DNA from: Pedobacter roseus
GTDB taxonomy: Bacteria > Bacteroidota > Bacteroidia > Sphingobacteriales > Sphingobacteriaceae
Assembly: GCF_014395225.1 (NCBI RefSeq)
Contig: NZ_CP060723.1
Coordinates: 124,001-188,000 of the forward strand
Reading direction: 5' to 3'
Length of the DNA stretch: 64,000 nucleotides
Part shown: piece by piece, positions 60,421 to 64,000 of the stretch
How positions within the stretch are numbered: position 1 is the stretch's first letter
Layout of the letters: every line of letters starts with the position of its first letter
Position numbers and translations under genes: made by a program
The notes under the pieces: model-generated
Databases searched by the model: none
What the model was told of the DNA's origin: nothing
The model's input: the letters and a program-made list of their open reading frames with translations, nothing else

Positions 60421-61674
60421 TTATTTAACTGGAGCTTTGAAAAAATTATAAACTGGAAATAGCTTTTCAAACTCTTTAAGTACAAATGATTCTAGTCTGT
60501 TATCAAGCAGGCGTTCATCATTGGGTAAAACATTCATTCCGATAATGAAATAATATTCCAGATTACCTCGATCTTGCACAATAATGTGAAAAAGTTGTTG
60601 GGGTGTTTTGATATCCTTTAAGAAATAAGGCTGTTTACCTGCCAGTTCGACGAAATATTCGTCGCCAAGGGTTTTAAGTAACGAAAAGAAATATTGTTGA
60701 TTTTTTTCAACTTCCATTTTCCTTTGGAAATAATTTCGGTCGATCCTGCTGCCACCTCCCTTTCCAACAGCACACCAAATGCCCACTGTATCTTCTCGAA
60801 TGATCAGCTGCAAGCGGACATGATTATTCATGCTCTTTTCGGTATCATTTTTTGCGGGGTGAGCAGCGGCCTCGTCAGGGGATTTCCCATAATATAGCCA
60901 CATACCATTTAGGGTTTTACTATTCCTAGCTGTGTGGGCAAAACTGGAGACGATATTTTGGCTCTTATGGTGGTGATGTAAATCAACCCCTTTCTCTTGC
61001 AATTTTGGGAAAATCCTATAATGTAACGCAAGTAACTTTCGGTTAACTATTTTTCTCGCCTGTTTCGCTGTTAGGTTATCTGTAATAGCACGTTCGTGAG
61101 TGAAGGCATCGAAGTCCTCCTTTCGGAAATAGAAATCATAATCACTTTCATAGTTTATTTTAAAATTTCGAAGCCTTTTACGATGAGCAATGCTGGGATC
61201 TTTACTAGGTTTGAACACCTGCATTTCATAGTTTTTGATAAATTTTTCGTCGATCGCTATACCCATTGCCATATTCACGCCGAACCAATTTACAAGTTTA
61301 TGGCATTCCAAAACCTTTTCGATCTGCCAAAAAAGCTCAACGTTATTTTTCCAACCTCCATTAGTCATATTTCCTGAACCAACATAGGCCTTTAATACAG
61401 AACCTTTTCTCCATATATATACCTTTGGATGGAAAAAAGTGCCTTCGAGAGTATATACTTTGAATTTTACCTTACCTTGGATCGCCCATTCAAGGAGTCG
61501 TCTAAGTACAATGGGCGGTGTTGGAAGGTCAATTCCTACAAGGATATGTATTTGCGCATTTAGATGTTCTAGAGGAGAAAGTGCATTGATGGATATAAGT
61601 CCTACCGCGATCCATATTTCTTCTGCTAACTTGAGTTCTTCAGAAATATTTTCTTCAAGATTGCTGATATACAT
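60421..61674 (-). CDS. PLD-like domain protein, candidate nuclease
   Basis: A 417-residue protein with a phospholipase D-like motif: TFFHPKVYIWRKGSVLKAYV followed by GSGNMTNGGWKNNVE. The HxK pair is there, but the later Asp of HKD is Arg. The single motif suggests a dimeric nuclease, like the BfiI/NucS-related PLD nucleases in defence loci. The C-terminal half has a conserved-looking VGKGGGSRIDRNYFQRKME, without a known name. It stands alone on the minus strand. Confidence 0.62.
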   Translation of the reverse strand: MYISNLEENISEELKLAEEIWIAVGLISINALSPLEHLNAQIHILVGIDLPTPPIVLRRLLEWAIQGKVKFKVYTLEGTFFHPKVYIWRKGSVLKAYVGSGNMTNGGWKNNVELFWQIEKVLECHKLVNWFGVNMAMGIAIDEKFIKNYEMQVFKPSKDPSIAHRKRLRNFKINYESDYDFYFRKEDFDAFTHERAITDNLTAKQARKIVNRKLLALHYRIFPKLQEKGVDLHHHHKSQNIVSSFAHTARNSKTLNGMWLYYGKSPDEAAAHPAKNDTEKSMNNHVRLQLIIREDTVGIWCAVGKGGGSRIDRNYFQRKMEVEKNQQYFFSLLKTLGDEYFVELAGKQPYFLKDIKTPQQLFHIIVQDRGNLEYYFIIGMNVLPNDERLLDNRLESFVLKEFEKLFPVYNFFKAPVK

Positions 61675-61757
61675 TTGAAAATGAGAGGTTTGTTAGCTAT
61701 AAGGACAAAAGGTTAATTGTTTTAGAATGAGTAAATCATTTGTTTTTGATAAGATTT

Positions 61758-62945
61758 CTAAAGTTCTAACATACTCATGTCTATATCATTTGCTTGAATT
61801 TTCTTTTTTTGCTCAAGATAAGACATCAAAAAGTTGTCATTTGACAAAAACCACAATATCAAGTTTCTCGTAGGAATCAGTCCCTCCTCCGTTGAAACGA
61901 ATAAATATTCATATTTATAAAAGTTGTCTAACCTATATTGAAGCTTTGTTTTAACCTCATTCAATAAGTCATTTATTGAAGAGTCGATTGTTTTTAAAAT
62001 TTTATTTATGATCGATTTAAGATGATCTTGAATATATTCACAGTACCTAGCTTTGATATTAAATACTCTGTCCCAACTGGAAATTTTGGCAAGGGTTATA
62101 GTATCGAGTGGGTCATTTGGTTTTATGTCAATATTCCAATTACCTTTCCAACTATTTGAGAACTTGGGGGTGTCAGTACAGGATAGCTCAATATTATAAA
62201 GTTCAAACGGATTCGGAGATAAACTATAAGGGTAAAAAGCTATTGTTTTTACTGTGCGGTTTACATCTGTGAAAAGTAAATTCTTGGAACTTTTTTTAGA
62301 ATTGCAGTGGTCACCCATTGGAATCAAATTTTTGATGTTAATGGCACTAAAGATGTATAACGAATCGCCTTTAGGTAGGAGATGATCATAGTCTGGACGA
62401 CCTTCGGATTCTAAAAGCTTTAATGGTTCGATCCCACAGAATGGGCACAGGTTGAAATCTTCATCATAAAAGCTTGACTCATTCTTAAGTCCTAAATAAT
62501 GACTTCCAATATTTGAGCCGATTTTTTTTGAAAACGTGCTATCTTTTTTTCCCAGCTGACCTTCGTAAAGTGTATCAACAAATAACGAGATTAAATACCG
62601 TTCGATAGAATTGTCAACCGTACCGTCATCTTTGAGCTTTCTAAAATCCAAGGCAACGGGTTGATGAACATATGTTGCTTGCTCACAGCTAAACAAAGCT
62701 TCTACGTCTTCGCAGACCAAAAATGCTTCTATAATTTCATTTTTAACTGTTTCCGGAAAATTGAGGAATTTTGTCAGTTCACCTTCCATCGAAACCATTC
62801 TATTAGGAGTGGTAAGGTACCAGGTTGGTAAAAGAGAGGTGTCAAAAACTGTTATATTTTTTTTGTAAACATTATTGAAAAACTCTCCAATAAGTTGATG
62901 GAGTTTTTCGATATCATGAGAGTGATACTTTAGATAAAAAACCAT
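61758..62945 (-). CDS. HNH endonuclease, Septu PtuB-like
   Basis: A 395-residue protein. The centre contains an HNH-type site: CPFC (Cys167, Cys170), RPDYDHLLPKGDS (His188) and NLIPMGDHCNSKKSS (His213, Cys214, Asn215), as in Septu PtuB-type HNH nucleases. The C-terminal third is helical. It starts 1 base after the stop of the ATPase gene, so the pair is coupled. Septu is an anti-phage system of ATPase PtuA and HNH PtuB. Assignment is by motif and arrangement only. Confidence 0.65.
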   Translation of the reverse strand: MVFYLKYHSHDIEKLHQLIGEFFNNVYKKNITVFDTSLLPTWYLTTPNRMVSMEGELTKFLNFPETVKNEIIEAFLVCEDVEALFSCEQATYVHQPVALDFRKLKDDGTVDNSIERYLISLFVDTLYEGQLGKKDSTFSKKIGSNIGSHYLGLKNESSFYDEDFNLCPFCGIEPLKLLESEGRPDYDHLLPKGDSLYIFSAINIKNLIPMGDHCNSKKSSKNLLFTDVNRTVKTIAFYPYSLSPNPFELYNIELSCTDTPKFSNSWKGNWNIDIKPNDPLDTITLAKISSWDRVFNIKARYCEYIQDHLKSIINKILKTIDSSINDLLNEVKTKLQYRLDNFYKYEYLFVSTEEGLIPTRNLILWFLSNDNFLMSYLEQKKKIQANDIDMSMLEL

Positions 62946-62946
62946 A

Positions 62947-64000
62947 TTATTGCTTAGTTAGTTCAAGTTCCTTATCTGAAAAATGCTTAAGCACCTCTAG
63001 CCTATCAATGGATTCTCCTAGCAACTTAATTTCCTTCGAGATTATTTCCAATTCGGCAATACTCACGGCACTATCAATTTTTGTATGGATATGCTCAATT
63101 CTTGTGAATGATAATTTTGCCATTTGATTATTAAAATGCTTATCTTTTTCCTTTTCGGAATGAAAAATATTCTCCAAAACATTTTCAAACGTGCTACCGT
63201 AAGTTTCATTTTTAATTCTATCAAACAAAACCTTGTCTTTTTCTCTACTAAACTTGAATACATTATAACCATGGCAATCTGATAGTATAAATGGCGAGTG
63301 TGTTGTAAGGATGAATTCAACATCTTTATTCTCTAGGATCTCTTCCAGTTGATAAAAGAAATCACTTCTCCACAATGGGTTGAAGTGAGTATCCGGTTCA
63401 TCCAATAAATATAGTATGTCCCGTTTCGGATTTTTTTCATCAAATAATAATATACCACCAATAATATGTATAAATTGATGCTCCCCATCACTGATTTTTT
63501 CGTATTCAGTCCTGACCAGATTGTCTTCGTTCAAACATAATACAAGTTCAATTTTTTCTATACTGAAGATTTTATCTAGAGTTGCGATTTGAGGAAACTT
63601 AATTAGTTGCCCCTTCTCCCTTTTTTTTCTAAGCTTTTCTCGTTGAGTTTTTTGAATGCAGAGCGTATTCAACAAGTTAAGCTTAGTTAATGCCTCAAAT
63701 AATTTTTGAGGTGATTCAAATTTTTCTTTGAATAATTCTTTGGTATCTGTGTTGCACACAAAATCTAACGTGTGAACCTCATCGTTTGCTGATTCTCGTT
63801 TGATTTCTTTTAAGATAGCACAATCACTTAAATCCTTAATGTATTTCTGTAATTCCTTCGTAACTTCTAGTCTCTTACCAGTATAGAGTTTATTCCACCG
63901 GATTACAATTCTGAAAGTATTAAGTTTGCTAATTCTTAGTGTCTCCTTGACAGTTGATAGTTTTGTGCTATCGGCTAACATTAGATTGGATACAACAATC
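62947..64000 (-). CDS. AAA/ABC-type ATPase, Septu PtuA-like, cut by window edge
   Basis: The frame stays open to base 64000, so the N-terminus is missing (344 codons from ATG 63979-63981 plus more). The visible part has an ABC-like signature SDGEHQFIHIIGG, a Walker B and D-loop ILYLLDEPDTHFNP, and the H-switch LTTHSPF, typical of OLD/ABC/RecF-like ATPases such as PtuA. The Walker A motif would lie beyond the edge. It ends 1 base before the HNH gene. A retron or other partner may lie upstream. Confidence 0.72.
   Translation of the reverse strand, partial: IVVSNLMLADSTKLSTVKETLRISKLNTFRIVIRWNKLYTGKRLEVTKELQKYIKDLSDCAILKEIKRESANDEVHTLDFVCNTDTKELFKEKFESPQKLFEALTKLNLLNTLCIQKTQREKLRKKREKGQLIKFPQIATLDKIFSIEKIELVLCLNEDNLVRTEYEKISDGEHQFIHIIGGILLFDEKNPKRDILYLLDEPDTHFNPLWRSDFFYQLEEILENKDVEFILTTHSPFILSDCHGYNVFKFSREKDKVLFDRIKNETYGSTFENVLENIFHSEKEKDKHFNNQMAKLSFTRIEHIHTKIDSAVSIAELEIISKEIKLLGESIDRLEVLKHFSDKELELTKQ

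Noticed and set aside
1..64000. CRISPR arrays, tRNA or rRNA genes, insertion sequences
   Set aside because: No spaced direct repeats, cloverleaf sequences, rRNA stretches or transposase genes were visible on either strand.

Overview
The window looks like accessory DNA from a Bacteroidota bacterium, most likely a Sphingobacteriaceae member close to Pedobacter or Mucilaginibacter. The evidence is the AT-rich base use, Bacteroidota-type promoters (TTTG / TAnnTTTG), DUF305, DUF3347 and haem-binding copper proteins, an ACR3-DUF6428 arsenic operon and an imuA-imuB-dnaE2 cassette. I see no rRNA, tRNA, CRISPR array, insertion sequence or conjugation gene. Identifications rest on motifs read by eye, with no database search.

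Layout. (1) 0-8.5 kb: a DUF305/beta-propeller pair, then a sulfur-oxyanion block: a YeiH-type exporter, two orphan substrate-binding proteins, a DsrE protein and a TsdA-like dihaem cytochrome, with a divergent LysR regulator. The same ATAAC-N5-GTTAT palindrome lies before yeiH and between the cytochrome and LysR genes. (2) 8.6-12.4 kb: a fluoride-resistance operon on the minus strand. A fluoride riboswitch precedes a broken PAP2/UppP fusion, an EamA-type protein, a divergent enolase and a CLC-F type fluoride/proton antiporter. (3) 12.5-21.7 kb: a Cys-rich copper-storage-like protein, a non-coding kilobase, a TolC-RND-adaptor efflux operon with small accessory genes, and a lone receiver protein. 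(4) 21.7-31.1 kb: a second sulfur block with copies of the DUF202, DsrE and cytochrome genes, two persulfide-dioxygenase/rhodanese fusions, a methyltransferase, split YeeE/YedE thiosulfate carriers, a TauE/SafE exporter and a Crp/Fnr regulator. Near-identical GTGAC-N4-GTCAC palindromes mark its promoters. (5) 31.5-41.6 kb: copper resistance, starting with an Lgt/CusB deletion chimera, then a CusB adaptor, periplasmic copper proteins, a multicopper oxidase fused to a barrel-like tail and a Cu+ P-type ATPase. (6) 42-48.5 kb: a mercury uptake operon (arsR-merTP-GDCCVxC) divergent from an arsenic operon ending in two metallophosphoesterases around an XRE regulator. (7) 48.6-52.3 kb: a candidate defence island with an AbiV-like protein, a proteasome-like threonine Ntn hydrolase and a PD-(D/E)XK protein. 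(8) 52.4-60.4 kb: DNA damage genes: SRAP, a DUF6602 nuclease-like protein, imuA, imuB and a frameshifted dnaE2. (9) 60.4-64 kb: a PLD-like nuclease and a Septu-like HNH/ATPase pair cut by the window edge.

The window reads as a stress island for sulfur species, fluoride, copper, mercury and arsenic, with DNA repair and phage defence on the right. Several genes carry scars of deletion or frameshift (PAP2/UppP, Lgt/CusB, dnaE2). The best candidates for something new are the Ntn hydrolase plus nuclease pair next to AbiV, the fluoride operon with its expanded gene content, and the two-regulator sulfur network.
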